A stretch of DNA of 40,161 nt, taken from NCBI RefSeq assembly GCF_022340925.1, contig NZ_JAJDNA010000024.1, positions 1-40,161 of the forward strand, given 5' to 3'. The notes beneath the pieces are model-generated. The model saw only the letters and a program-made list of their open reading frames with translations, did no database searches and was not told the origin of the DNA. Numbering within the stretch: the first letter of the stretch is position 1; each line of letters begins with the position of its first letter. Shown piece by piece: positions 23,936 to 32,837 of the stretch. This stretch comes from Thiocapsa sp. Its GTDB lineage: Bacteria > Pseudomonadota > Gammaproteobacteria > Chromatiales > Chromatiaceae. The position numbers were made by a program, and so were the translations under genes.

Positions 23936-26900
23936 TCATCCGCCGTCTTGCCAGGCTCGCAGCGCATCGCCGATGCGCGCGAGGGACGCGGCCTGCGGGT
24001 GGAAGCGCCTCTTCTTGTGGGTTGCGCCCTCGCTGAGGACCTGAAGCAGCTCGACGAAGTCCAGGATCGACGACAGCTGCCGGTGGCTCACGCCGCGTGC
24101 GAGGATGCCGCGCAGCTGCGCGACGAGCTCCTCGGCGCGCTCCTCCAACAGCGCCCCCTCCTCGACCAGCCGGAGCATGTGCACCTCCAGCTTGATGGCA
24201 TCCGCGGACGCGCTCGGGTACTCGAGCTCGTACTGCAGCGCACGCCGCTCCAGCTCCGTGCACCACTCATCGAACGTCGGGCAAACGTCACCGCGCCGCA
24301 GTGTGCTGTAGGCGGTCAGCATGAGCTTGCCGGTCAGCCACAGCAGCCGCCCGTAGGGATCCAGCGGATCGCCGCAGCCGCGGCTGAGCTGCTCCGCTGC
24401 CCGCTCGAACACCGACACCAGCTGCTCCAGCTCGGCCTCTCGCTCAGCGGCCGGCAGGGTCTGCACCCGTCGCCAATGGATGCCCGTGAGGGAGCGATAA
24501 CGCTCGACCGTGAGGCGGCCCTCGGGGTCGCGCTCCAGGTCGCTCAGCGATTTCAGCGCCACCTCGAAGAGCCGCTGCGCCGCCTGCTTCGCCCGGTCCT
24601 CGCCGCTGAAGTGGAGGGCTTTGGCGCACCGTGCCTGGTAGCGGGCGCGCCGCTCGATTGCGAACCAGGTGGCGCGGGCGTCCACCGCTCGGATCGCGCG
24701 GTCGAGATTCCTCACCGCATCCTCAAACCGGCCCAGCTCGCCCTGTGCGAGGCCGAGGGCCTCGGCCACGTCGCCGCGCTCGCGCCAGTCGTCGCCGCTC
24801 TTGTCGGCGACACGCTCCAATGTCTGCTCGATGCGCTGCAGGCGCTCCCGGAGCTGTGCGATGCGCGCGGGGCTCGCCGTCTGGGCATCGGCCAGCAGGT
24901 TGTCGAGGTCCGCGACCACCTCGGCCGGGCAGACATAGACGATCGCTGCGGGGCCTTGGCCGCGCCGACCGCCGCCGCCCAGACTGAAGTCGGGGTCGCC
25001 GTAACACTGATAGGCGCCCCAGGTGTTGAAGGCGCGGTGCTCCTGCCAGGTCTGCTCGCGGGCCAGACGCACCGCGTCCCCGAACCGCCGCCCGGCCGCC
25101 ATCTGGCGGTAGAAGGCGTCGGCAAAGGTCAACGCGGCGCGGTCGTTGACGGCCCATCCGGCGGCGATCACTGCGCGCACCCCCATCTCGATGAACTGAG
25201 CGGCCAGATTGGCGGCGAGCCGATGGGGCTGATCCCGGTCGGAATCCTTCCGGGTGCCGTCTAGGCTGCCGAGGTGACAGCAATTGAGGAACACCAGCTC
25301 GGGGACACGGCGCATCTTTTCCACGTCGCCCGGGGTCAAGACCATGCCCTCGCCGATGATCATGCCGCTGACCAGATCAGGCTCCTGCACCGTTCCCGCC
25401 AGCGGCTGCCCGCAGGCGTCGCACCGGCGCTGGGCGCGGCTCTCGAGCAGGTGGTGGTGCACGCCATGCCCCGCGAGATGGAGGATCTGGTAGGCATCGG
25501 CATGCAGCGCGACCATGACCTCCTCGTCACGCGGCTCGATCAGCTGGGTGACCCGGTAGCCGGACTGCACCAGCTGGCCGGCCACGCGCCTGGCCTCGTC
25601 GCGTGCCCCGGGCAGGGGTACGAAGTCCGAACGGGGATCACCGATGACCAGGGCCGAGCGGCCCAGCGACATGATCGGCTCGGCCCGGTAGCTTGGCGTC
25701 TTGAGCTGGCGCAACATCCCGAACTCCACCGCTCCGGGCTTGCGGCCGTCGCTGCGCTCGGAGCGCGTCGTGGCACGCTGGCCCGGAAGCGGCTGGGACC
25801 AGCGGTCCTCCAGCATCTCCCACGGGAAACGAGCCGCCTCCTTGTCGAGCACCAGCACCAGGTTGCTGCGCAGCACGCTGCCGTCCTTGAGTCGGTTCGG
25901 CAGCAGCATCTCGAAGAGCGTGCGGTTCACGTCCGGGTCGTAGGCGGTGGCGGCGGAGGCACGGGCCACGAAACGGTCGACCAGCTCGGCCTGGGTCGGC
26001 ACCAGGGTCTCCTCGGCCCGGGCGCGCTGGGTCAGCAGGGTAAAGCGCAGCGCGCCGCGCTCGTCGCCGAGCACCTGCAACCGATGCCACCACTCCTGGT
26101 CCTGCCCGGAGGCGCGCACTCCCCGATTGCCACCGGTGCCCTGGCGCACCAGCTCCGTCACCTCGAAGCCTCCTGCCAGCTCGGGGTCCTGATCGATCTG
26201 AGCGAACGCACGAGCGGCACTGATGGCGCGGTCCTCCCACAGCTCGACCAGCTCAAGGGTCGCGATATGCACGCTGTCCGCCTGGCCGGCCTGATCCAGG
26301 GTGGAGTTTGCCTCAAAAACGCCGCGCAGGATCGCCAGCACCGAATCCTGGACACTGATCCCGCCGGCACCGGTGCCGATGAGGAGGCTCGAGATAGCGA
26401 TCCGATGCGGTCCGCCCGCAGGATCCCCGCCCTCGACGATCTGGCGCGCCAGCTCCAACAAGGCGCGCGCGAACGTGGCCGAGAGCAGACTGGGGGTCAG
26501 ACCGCCGACCTCGCCGAGGCCGACGACCAGCGCCCCGGGCGGCTTTCCCGACGGTGACGGATGGTCGAACAGGGCGTGGCTGCCGGCCGGCCCCGGGTAG
26601 AGGCCCAGCGCCTGGCGGGCGCTGAGCCGACCACCCAGCACGCGGTCCAGATAGGCCTCGGCGCCGATGATGGTATCGCCTTCGTAGTGACCGACCGCGA
26701 CCCGGTGCTCGGCGAAGGCGAGGCTGCCGTGGGTGACCGAAACGCGCACGGCGCGCCGCGCGGGCGCCCGCGAGGGCGCCCGGCCGATACCCAGCGCGGT
26801 GCGCACCAGCATGGCTTCGTCCGGATAGTAGGCGGGCTCCCGGTCCACCAGCTCCCGGCGGACATCGGTGCCGCGGGAGACCGGCTCCTCACGCTGGAGT

Positions 26901-29425
26901 GTCTTGGCCTCGGTGCGACCCTGCTCGAGCAGGTCCGCGATGGCGGGAAACAGGGTCCGCTCGTTGACCAGGTCGCCGTGGCCGATGCCCGGCGCGTACC
27001 AGGTCGGCACGCCGGGCAGCAGGCCGTCGTCCCACAGCACGCTGCTGTCGCCGCGCTGAGAGACGAAGAAGCGCAGTCGTCTTCTGTCGGGCAGCATCCA
27101 GCGTCGATCGACCGTCTCCTCGACGTCACTGGGGGTCGCCGGCGCCTGGCCGGCGACATAGACCATGCCCTGCGGGTCGACCGCCCGGTCCCGCAGCCAT
27201 GCGCGCGCCGTGCGCGCCTGCTCCAGCCAGCTCGGGGCCGATGCCTCTGGGCGGCCCTGGCCCGGCAGTCCCCATCGCTCCTCGTCGTGTGCACGCAGCC
27301 TGTGCCAGATCCCCGCCGAGAAAAAGTCGCGCGGATCGTCGGGCAACAGCTCCAGCACGCCCGGAAAATCGCGAATGATCTCGAGCAGCTCCGCGCGGTC
27401 GTTGGTGACGTCGAGCAGCGCGAGCTGCTTGAGCGTCGCCGCCTGCGAGACCAGCAGCCGGACGATCTCCCAGGAGCCCCGGTTCGGGGTCCCGAGCATG
27501 ACCAGGCGCCCGCCCAGTGCCAGGATCCGCTGCCACAGCTCCGGTCGCTCCGCGATCATGGCGCGGGCAACGAGACCGCCCATCGAGTGAGCCAGGATGC
27601 GCACCGGCTGATTGCCGGCCTCGGCCCGCTCCAGCGCGCGATCGACCTCCTCCGCCAGCAGGGCGGCCGCCTCGCGCACCGAGCGCCGCCAGTCGAACGG
27701 AAATGGCAGGACGTCGTGTGAGCGGTCCAGAAAGTCGAGCAGATCCCCGTAGGCAAGGCCGAGCAGGCCCGTGGGCTTGATCGCAAGCGGCTGATCCATG
27801 CGCAGTCGCTCCAGCTGCCCCAGAGCGATCCGTCCGAGGGACAGCCAGACCTCCTCCGAGAGGTCGCGCACGGCGAGCGAGCTGCCCATCACACCGGGAA
27901 GCACGAACAGCACGGGCCGCCGTCCGGAGACGCCACGCGCGCTGCGTGCAGGCGCGATCACAGGTGCTTCCGCCAAAGGCTGGTAAAGCCTGCCCGGCAG
28001 CGTCCCGCGTAATCCGAGCAGCAGCGCATCCACGGTGATCGGCTGCGCCGCGGCGCCCCCGCCTTCGTCTGCTTGAGCGGGGATGCCGAAGTAGTTGAAG
28101 TGATTGACGTCGGCGCCCTGGTCGAAGCAGTACCAGCCGCGTGTCCGTCGTACCCCTCCGTACATCGAGCCGGTGTTGACCACCAGGTCGTGATCGCCGG
28201 CGAAGAACAGATCGGGCAACAGCAGCTTGAGGCGGCTCCAGGGGCCTGCTTCCTCGATATCACCCGAGATCACCGCCAGCTCCGACTCGTCCCAGATCCT
28301 GAGGTCCGGACGGTTGAGCAGGGCCACCAGGGGGGATCCCGGCATCATCGCCGCCAGACCCGGCAGGGACTCGGCATCCTTGGGTTTCTTGACCACGGCC
28401 AGGATGAGCTCGATCACCGCCTCGCCGACGGCGTTGCTCAGAATCGGCAGCTTGGAGATCAGGTGAGAGACCACCGACAGCCAACGGTCGAGCCGTCCCG
28501 AGGCGAGCGTGGTCCCGCGGGAGGGGCTGGCGACCCTGACGAACCGCTCGACCCGCGGGCGCTTCCTGCGCAGCTCCTCGAGCAGCTGCGGCAGGTCCCG
28601 CTGGTCGTCGGCCGGGAAGCGCGCCAAGTCCTTCGGCGAGAGCAGGCTCGTCTCCGAGATCAAGGGTGCCAGACACAGCAGATCGCCGACCAGCCCGCCT
28701 CGAGAATGGCTGACCAGGTGCAGCCGTGCATCGGCCGGCAGGCGCTTGGCCAATGCCAAGGCGTTGGCGATGGGACTCTCGGTCAGGGTGCGATGCTCGA
28801 ACCCATAGATGCGGCCGGGGTAGCCGGCCTGCAGCGCGGCCGCGGGTCCAGGTGCCTTGATCAGCTCACCGAAGCTGCCGAGGGTCGAGGAAAAGGTGCC
28901 ATGCAGGAGGATCAGCAGCGGGGCATCGTCTGAGCCCGGGGGCAGCGGCCCCTCGACGGGCCGCCACGCCTCCGGCACCCAGGGCCTCGGGACCCCGGGG
29001 TCGAGCTGCAGAACCAGGTTGCCGCCCTCTGGCTCGACCGCCTTGGCGGTGGCTGAGACCAGTCCCTCGACGGGGTCGAAGCCGAAGATCTTCAGGCCCT
29101 TCAGAACCCAGCCGGCGACGCCCCGCTGCGAATCGCCGCCGCCGAGCCGCGGCCGCAGCGTCAGCCCGCCGTCGCGCGCCTCCTCGCCGAGCTCACGCCG
29201 CAGGTCGTCGCCGCGGATCCAGAGCGTGAAGCCGTCGTCCAGCTCAACGGCGACCACATCAGCGGGGTCGACCTTGACCTTGATCTCGGATCCTTCGTCG
29301 CGCGTCTCCGAGAGCCGTATCGAGGTCACCCGAGCGGTGACATCGAGTGGCGAGAAGGTCCGGTACCCAGTCTCCCCGGTCTTCCCGGGCAGGACGTACT
29401 CCGGCGTCTTGTTCTCTTCCGACAT
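23936..29425 (-). CDS. Giant protein: two lipase-like hydrolases, M17/macro-like region, CHAT protease, helical C-terminus
   Basis: An 1829-residue protein; ATG with a strong GGAGGGGGGAG ribosome site. Residues 1-150 include a beta-rich region. Residues ~165-480 are a first alpha/beta hydrolase (LLHGTFSST; Ser241 in VSHSRGG; His442). Residues ~503-830 are a second, LCAT/PGAP1-like hydrolase (VLPGVMGSSL; Ser614 in AHSMGGLVARA; LGTPNRGS; His816 in GIGHGD). Residues ~893-1100 resemble an M17-aminopeptidase N-domain or macro fold (GHYEGDTIIGAE, PPGALVVGLGEVG). Residues ~1110-1490 are a CHAT caspase-like protease with His1320 in LHLAGHG and Cys1383 in FLNCCHLGS, plus an inserted CDAC pair (1335-1338). 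Residues ~1500-1829 are helical, TPR-like. No signal peptide or membrane segment. The arrangement suggests a self-contained proteolytic and lipolytic conflict effector; no partner gene is adjacent. Confidence 0.9.
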   Translation of the reverse strand: MSEENKTPEYVLPGKTGETGYRTFSPLDVTARVTSIRLSETRDEGSEIKVKVDPADVVAVELDDGFTLWIRGDDLRRELGEEARDGGLTLRPRLGGGDSQRGVAGWVLKGLKIFGFDPVEGLVSATAKAVEPEGGNLVLQLDPGVPRPWVPEAWRPVEGPLPPGSDDAPLLILLHGTFSSTLGSFGELIKAPGPAAALQAGYPGRIYGFEHRTLTESPIANALALAKRLPADARLHLVSHSRGGLVGDLLCLAPLISETSLLSPKDLARFPADDQRDLPQLLEELRRKRPRVERFVRVASPSRGTTLASGRLDRWLSVVSHLISKLPILSNAVGEAVIELILAVVKKPKDAESLPGLAAMMPGSPLVALLNRPDLRIWDESELAVISGDIEEAGPWSRLKLLLPDLFFAGDHDLVVNTGSMYGGVRRTRGWYCFDQGADVNHFNYFGIPAQADEGGGAAAQPITVDALLLGLRGTLPGRLYQPLAEAPVIAPARSARGVSGRRPVLFVLPGVMGSSLAVRDLSEEVWLSLGRIALGQLERLRMDQPLAIKPTGLLGLAYGDLLDFLDRSHDVLPFPFDWRRSVREAAALLAEEVDRALERAEAGNQPVRILAHSMGGLVARAMIAERPELWQRILALGGRLVMLGTPNRGSWEIVRLLVSQAATLKQLALLDVTNDRAELLEIIRDFPGVLELLPDDPRDFFSAGIWHRLRAHDEERWGLPGQGRPEASAPSWLEQARTARAWLRDRAVDPQGMVYVAGQAPATPSDVEETVDRRWMLPDRRRLRFFVSQRGDSSVLWDDGLLPGVPTWYAPGIGHGDLVNERTLFPAIADLLEQGRTEAKTLQREEPVSRGTDVRRELVDREPAYYPDEAMLVRTALGIGRAPSRAPARRAVRVSVTHGSLAFAEHRVAVGHYEGDTIIGAEAYLDRVLGGRLSARQALGLYPGPAGSHALFDHPSPSGKPPGALVVGLGEVGGLTPSLLSATFARALLELARQIVEGGDPAGGPHRIAISSLLIGTGAGGISVQDSVLAILRGVFEANSTLDQAGQADSVHIATLELVELWEDRAISAARAFAQIDQDPELAGGFEVTELVRQGTGGNRGVRASGQDQEWWHRLQVLGDERGALRFTLLTQRARAEETLVPTQAELVDRFVARASAATAYDPDVNRTLFEMLLPNRLKDGSVLRSNLVLVLDKEAARFPWEMLEDRWSQPLPGQRATTRSERSDGRKPGAVEFGMLRQLKTPSYRAEPIMSLGRSALVIGDPRSDFVPLPGARDEARRVAGQLVQSGYRVTQLIEPRDEEVMVALHADAYQILHLAGHGVHHHLLESRAQRRCDACGQPLAGTVQEPDLVSGMIIGEGMVLTPGDVEKMRRVPELVFLNCCHLGSLDGTRKDSDRDQPHRLAANLAAQFIEMGVRAVIAAGWAVNDRAALTFADAFYRQMAAGRRFGDAVRLAREQTWQEHRAFNTWGAYQCYGDPDFSLGGGGRRGQGPAAIVYVCPAEVVADLDNLLADAQTASPARIAQLRERLQRIEQTLERVADKSGDDWRERGDVAEALGLAQGELGRFEDAVRNLDRAIRAVDARATWFAIERRARYQARCAKALHFSGEDRAKQAAQRLFEVALKSLSDLERDPEGRLTVERYRSLTGIHWRRVQTLPAAEREAELEQLVSVFERAAEQLSRGCGDPLDPYGRLLWLTGKLMLTAYSTLRRGDVCPTFDEWCTELERRALQYELEYPSASADAIKLEVHMLRLVEEGALLEERAEELVAQLRGILARGVSHRQLSSILDFVELLQVLSEGATHKKRRFHPQAASLARIGDALRAWQDGG

Positions 29426-29837
29426 GACTCTCCCCCCTCCGCTCGGGTGGGCCATGACACACCGATGGCCCGACCAACTGCCCAGGGGCGGCCGCCTGTC
29501 CCTTGGCGTCCGTGCGTCAGGTGGCGCGCGTCGGATCGACTGGCCCGCTGCCACCGCGGCTGCATCCGGCCTGGGTCCCGGGACCGAGCCGCGTTCGAAC
29601 GCGCCAGGGGCAGACGTGCCCGCCCTCGCCTCCCTGCTCAGCGCGAAATCGATGCAACTCCGCAGGCACTACTATAGTCGCAGCCGCGGGAGATGGGATT
29701 GGGAACCCGTCTCGCCGACGGTGTTGTATCGGGTGCGAGGCCGCGGGGCGGTTGATTCTCGCGCCTGTCCCCGTCGTCGCTCGCCGAGCATCTATGCTTT
29801 AGCCATGTGATGGTCAAAGCAGAGCGGAGCGACGATC
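29426..29837. other. 412-bp divergent region between the CHAT gene and the PSD-like gene
   Basis: It must contain both promoters. I see an inverted repeat at 29449-29471 close to the CHAT start. A TATAGT at 29675-29680 lacks a partner -35, and a TATGCT at 29793-29798 could be a weak -10 for the rightward gene. No coding sequence is convincing. Confidence 0.4.
29449..29471. promoter_or_regulatory. Inverted repeat just upstream of the CHAT gene
   Basis: GGGCCAT, nine bases, ATGGCCC: two perfect seven-base half-sites whose near edge is 24 bases from the ATG. It could be an operator for a dimeric regulator, or a hairpin in the mRNA leader close to the ribosome site. Confidence 0.35.
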
Positions 29838-31061
29838 ATGAGCGGATCGAAGCATCATCATCTCCGGGCGTTGCTGCTGGCGGGTCTCGTCTGGATCGTG
29901 CCGGCCACACCGGCAATGCCGGAGGAGGCCAGCCCCTGCCAGGGCTCCATCGACCAGCTGCTGCGTACCTATGAGCAAGACGCGGATTTCCGGGCGCTGA
30001 CGGATCGGGCCCTGGCCAACGTTCAGCCGCTTCCCGGTGACTACGGACCCAATGTGTGGCGCGGCAAGGATATCCGTTATCTGGCGGATTTCCTCGCGCG
30101 CTGGTGCACCTTCCTCCCCTCCATCGACGGCTCCCGCGACGACGGGTTGAGGTACATCAAGGAGTTTGCGGGCTTCTACTACAGGAACGAGTACGGAGTG
30201 GCCTTCGTACAGCGGAGTCCCGGACGGGAGATCACCGAGCGCTTCGCCCGCGAACGCGGCGCCTTCATGGACAGCGAGGGCTCGACATCGAGGATCGCGG
30301 ACTGGTTGGCGGAGCCGCGGATTGAACGCGACGATTATCACCTGCCGGATCCGTCAGGGCCCGACGGGGGGTTCACCTCCTTCAACGCCTTTTTCTCCCG
30401 TTCCCTGAAGGATCAGGCGACGAGCCGCCCGCAGACGATGCCGGATCGGGACTATGTCATCACCGCGCCGACCGATTGCATCATGAATGCAGTCCCTCAC
30501 CGCATCACGGACCTGCAGTCCGACATCCCGACCAAGTTCAACTCAGCCCTGAATATCGTCGAGATGCTCGACGGCTCGAAATACGCAGAAGGCTTTGTCG
30601 GCGGCACCGCCCTCTCCTGCGTGCTGATGCCCGGCACCTACCACCGTTATCATGCCCCCGTGAGCGGTCAGGTGGTGGAGGCGAAGATCATCGAGGCCCC
30701 CTCGTTCGGCTACGACGACTTCCCCGCCTGGGTCCCGGCCAGCGGCAATGTCGGGTACGTCGGCACCGAGTTCGGCCAGTTCGAGCACTTCCAGCGCGGT
30801 TACTTCGTCGTGGATACCGGACAATACGGGCACGTTGCCCTGGTGCCGATCGGGCTGAACACCATCAGCTCCGTCGTGTTTCACGATCGGTTCAGTGAGC
30901 TCGACACGCCCGTGCCCGTGCAGCGCGGTGACGAGCTCGGCCACTTCCTCTATGGTGGGTCGCTCTTTCTCATGATCTTCGAGCCCGGCCGTTACAGCTC
31001 CGGCGCCATCCAGGTGAGGCTCGGAAACCAGATCGGCATCTTCGACACGCCGGGGGAATGA
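29838..31061 (+). CDS. Secreted phosphatidylserine-decarboxylase-like protein
   Basis: A 407-residue protein with GGAG eight bases before the ATG. Residues 1-~26 look like a signal peptide (LRALLLAGLVWIVPATPA), so it is predicted to be exported. Decarboxylase-family marks are TSFNAFFSR (~182), the MPGTYHRYHAPVSGQV box (~257-272) and YGGSLFLMIFEPG near the C-terminus. Ser375 in that last motif is the expected self-cleavage residue that becomes the pyruvoyl group (family form LGST/GGS). Ordinary Psd acts at the cytoplasmic membrane on phosphatidylserine and has no signal peptide, so the periplasmic location and longer N-terminal domain suggest a different amino-acid or phospholipid substrate. 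It may act alone; its neighbours are read in the opposite direction. Confidence 0.85.
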   Translation: MSGSKHHHLRALLLAGLVWIVPATPAMPEEASPCQGSIDQLLRTYEQDADFRALTDRALANVQPLPGDYGPNVWRGKDIRYLADFLARWCTFLPSIDGSRDDGLRYIKEFAGFYYRNEYGVAFVQRSPGREITERFARERGAFMDSEGSTSRIADWLAEPRIERDDYHLPDPSGPDGGFTSFNAFFSRSLKDQATSRPQTMPDRDYVITAPTDCIMNAVPHRITDLQSDIPTKFNSALNIVEMLDGSKYAEGFVGGTALSCVLMPGTYHRYHAPVSGQVVEAKIIEAPSFGYDDFPAWVPASGNVGYVGTEFGQFEHFQRGYFVVDTGQYGHVALVPIGLNTISSVVFHDRFSELDTPVPVQRGDELGHFLYGGSLFLMIFEPGRYSSGAIQVRLGNQIGIFDTPGE

Positions 31062-31250
31062 AGCCGGTCTGCACCGTCAACCGCAGCAGGGTTGGTTGGT
31101 GACGGGGCCCCTGGAGCCCGCTCGCGTTCCATCCAAGCCTTGTCGGGGGCGAAGAGTCACATTTGCTCGCAGCCCAGCGTCGGTTGCGCCGGGGAAGGCG
31201 GCGCAAGGATCGGCCCGCCGTTTCCAGATCGGGTAGCGCAGGGCGCCCGG

Positions 31251-31286
31251 AAAGAAAAGGCCGGGCAACCACTTGGTCTGCCCGGC
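31251..31286 (-). terminator. Intrinsic terminator of the small barrel gene
   Basis: On the minus strand GCCGGGCA, an 11-base loop and TGCCCGGC (31286-31279 and 31267-31260) are followed by CCTTTTCTTT. The eight-base GC stem plus a T-rich tail is the classical form, 43 bases after the barrel gene's stop. Confidence 0.7.
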
Positions 31287-31328
31287 GAGAGGAGGGAAGG
31301 AGGGAGCGTCAGTCAGCCGCGCATGTCG

Positions 31329-31871
31329 CTATTTCCACAGAAAGCTCATACCGACGGTGACGATGTGGTTTCCGTCAGAGGTGTCCGAGGCGTCTTTTAA
31401 CGACAGATCGTCGAAATACCACTCATACCGGTAGCGGGCGACCAGTGCCGTGTTGTCGCTCAGAAAATACTTGAAACCGAGGGCGGGGCCGGCTGTCCCG
31501 GTCGCGTTGTCCTCGTTGTAGGCCGCACCCACGAAGGCGCCGATGAAGGGGCGGAAATTCGGATTGGCGGTCTCGAAGTTGTAGTTCACGAACGGGATGG
31601 TGCTCGCGGTCCAGGTGTCCGAGCCTTCGTCCACGAAGCTGTAGTTCAGGGTCTGGCGGAGGCCGAAATTGAACCGGGGGGCGAAATAGTAGCCGACCGA
31701 GACATCGGCATTCACCGTGCCGATGTTGCTGCCGGAGGTATGTGAAAAGCCGCCGGTGAACTCGACCTCTTTGTCGCCCTGATCCTGAAAGGCAGCGGCG
31801 CCGGTCGACACGGCGAGGGCCGCGGCAAAGCTCGCAGCGGCAAACAGTGGACTGCGGGTGGAGGACGTCAT
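31329..31871 (-). CDS. Small outer-membrane beta-barrel protein
   Basis: 180 residues, beginning MTSSTRSPLFAAASFAAALA with a signal peptide ending near GAAA-FQDQG. The ATG at 31871 has GGAG at good spacing; an in-frame upstream start at 31952 would destroy the signal. The mature part is a run of amphipathic strands (VEFTGGFSHTSGSN, ADVSVGYYFAPRFNFGLRQTLNYSF, FRPFIGAFVGAAYNED, ALVARYRYEWYF) ending HIVTVGMSFLWK. It fits an eight-stranded OmpA/OmpW-like porin fold. Its role is unknown. It has its own promoter and terminator and so is a single-gene unit. Confidence 0.82.
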   Translation of the reverse strand: MTSSTRSPLFAAASFAAALAVSTGAAAFQDQGDKEVEFTGGFSHTSGSNIGTVNADVSVGYYFAPRFNFGLRQTLNYSFVDEGSDTWTASTIPFVNYNFETANPNFRPFIGAFVGAAYNEDNATGTAGPALGFKYFLSDNTALVARYRYEWYFDDLSLKDASDTSDGNHIVTVGMSFLWK

Positions 31872-32194
31872 CTTGTTACTCCAGGCGATGGTTGCGCTTC
31901 GAAATGCCCCTGTGTGATGGGCACTCCCGTTTATGTGGCGCGCCAGCAACATGTGGCGCTCACTGTTGCGTGAATGATAGCAGGTGTGTGCAAGAAGGCA
32001 ACAGCGATTTCATGTGGTTTTTTGGCCTAAATGCTCAGCCCCCGGGTGTCGGAACCTGCGGCTTGCTCGACCGCTTCGAGCGCGCTGCGTGCACTCAGTC
32101 TCGGCACTGACCGCGTCGGGCTCGGTTGACTGGCTTCGGCATCGGGCGGGGGGTCAGGGCCGGGATCGGCGGTGAAGGCTGTGCCTGTGTTCGA
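31872..32194. other. 323-bp intergenic region with promoter of the small barrel gene
   Basis: It holds the minus-strand promoter at 31974-32001 and the untranslated leader of the small barrel gene. The rest, toward the lipoprotein gene, shows no gene, repeat or terminator that I can support. Confidence 0.45.
31974..32001 (-). promoter_or_regulatory. Sigma70-type promoter of the small barrel gene
   Basis: On the minus strand TTGCCT (-35, four of six), 16 bases, TATCAT (-10, five of six). The start would be near 31967, giving a leader of about 95 bases. Confidence 0.45.
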
Positions 32195-32632
32195 CTAGCG
32201 CATGCGATCGATGAACGCCTTGCCCTGCTGGATCATCGCGGCCTTGACGGCCTTGGCGAGGACCGGCCGGGGGAGCGGCTCGCCATCGATGGTCATGGTC
32301 TCGGGTGAGGTCGCATAGGCGGACAAGGGGTCGCTGAGCATCAACGCGGTGTCGTCCACCGCATTGTACCGATAGTGACAGACGGCCTGTCGCGGGTGTT
32401 CGTTGCCGTCAGCCTCAAACCCCAGGACGACCGAGAGGCCGGAATAGCGCTGCGGATTGGTCTTGACCTGGTTCCAACGCACGGTCCCCGGATCGTCGAC
32501 CTGGGTCATGACCAGCTGTTTGCAGAAGCTGATGCGCACATCCTCGCGCGCGCCAGAGCAGCCCGCCGCCAGAACGGTCCCGAGCAGGACGCAGCTGAGG
32601 GTGCGGATCGATGACTTGGTCGTTTCCATCAT
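32195..32632 (-). CDS. Small hypothetical lipoprotein
   Basis: 145 residues. A lipoprotein signal ends in LGTVLAAGC (Cys25). The mature part has two further Cys, in ISFCKQL and QAVCHYRYN, that could pair, and a conserved-looking centre (DDPGTVRWNQVKTNPQRYSGLSVVLGFEADG). I do not recognise a named family. The start may be either of two adjacent ATGs. It is probably anchored in the envelope. Its neighbours on both sides are on the same strand but separated by more than 200 bases, so it may stand alone. Confidence 0.75.
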   Translation of the reverse strand: MMETTKSSIRTLSCVLLGTVLAAGCSGAREDVRISFCKQLVMTQVDDPGTVRWNQVKTNPQRYSGLSVVLGFEADGNEHPRQAVCHYRYNAVDDTALMLSDPLSAYATSPETMTIDGEPLPRPVLAKAVKAAMIQQGKAFIDRMR

Positions 32633-32837
32633 GGCTTGGCCTCACTCTCCGGTCCCGGCCATTGGAACCGAAGAGGCGCGGCGGGCGCAAATCTGGCGAC
32701 GTCTGCGTGGGCACGAGCATCCGTTGCGGGCTGGCGGAGCCACGCGAGTGTTGCGCCGCAACATCCGTGGGCGTTTGAAAGCGCCGCCCTCCGCGGCGTG
32801 ATCCTGCCCGGAGCGAGCATGACCGATGGGTTTCGCC

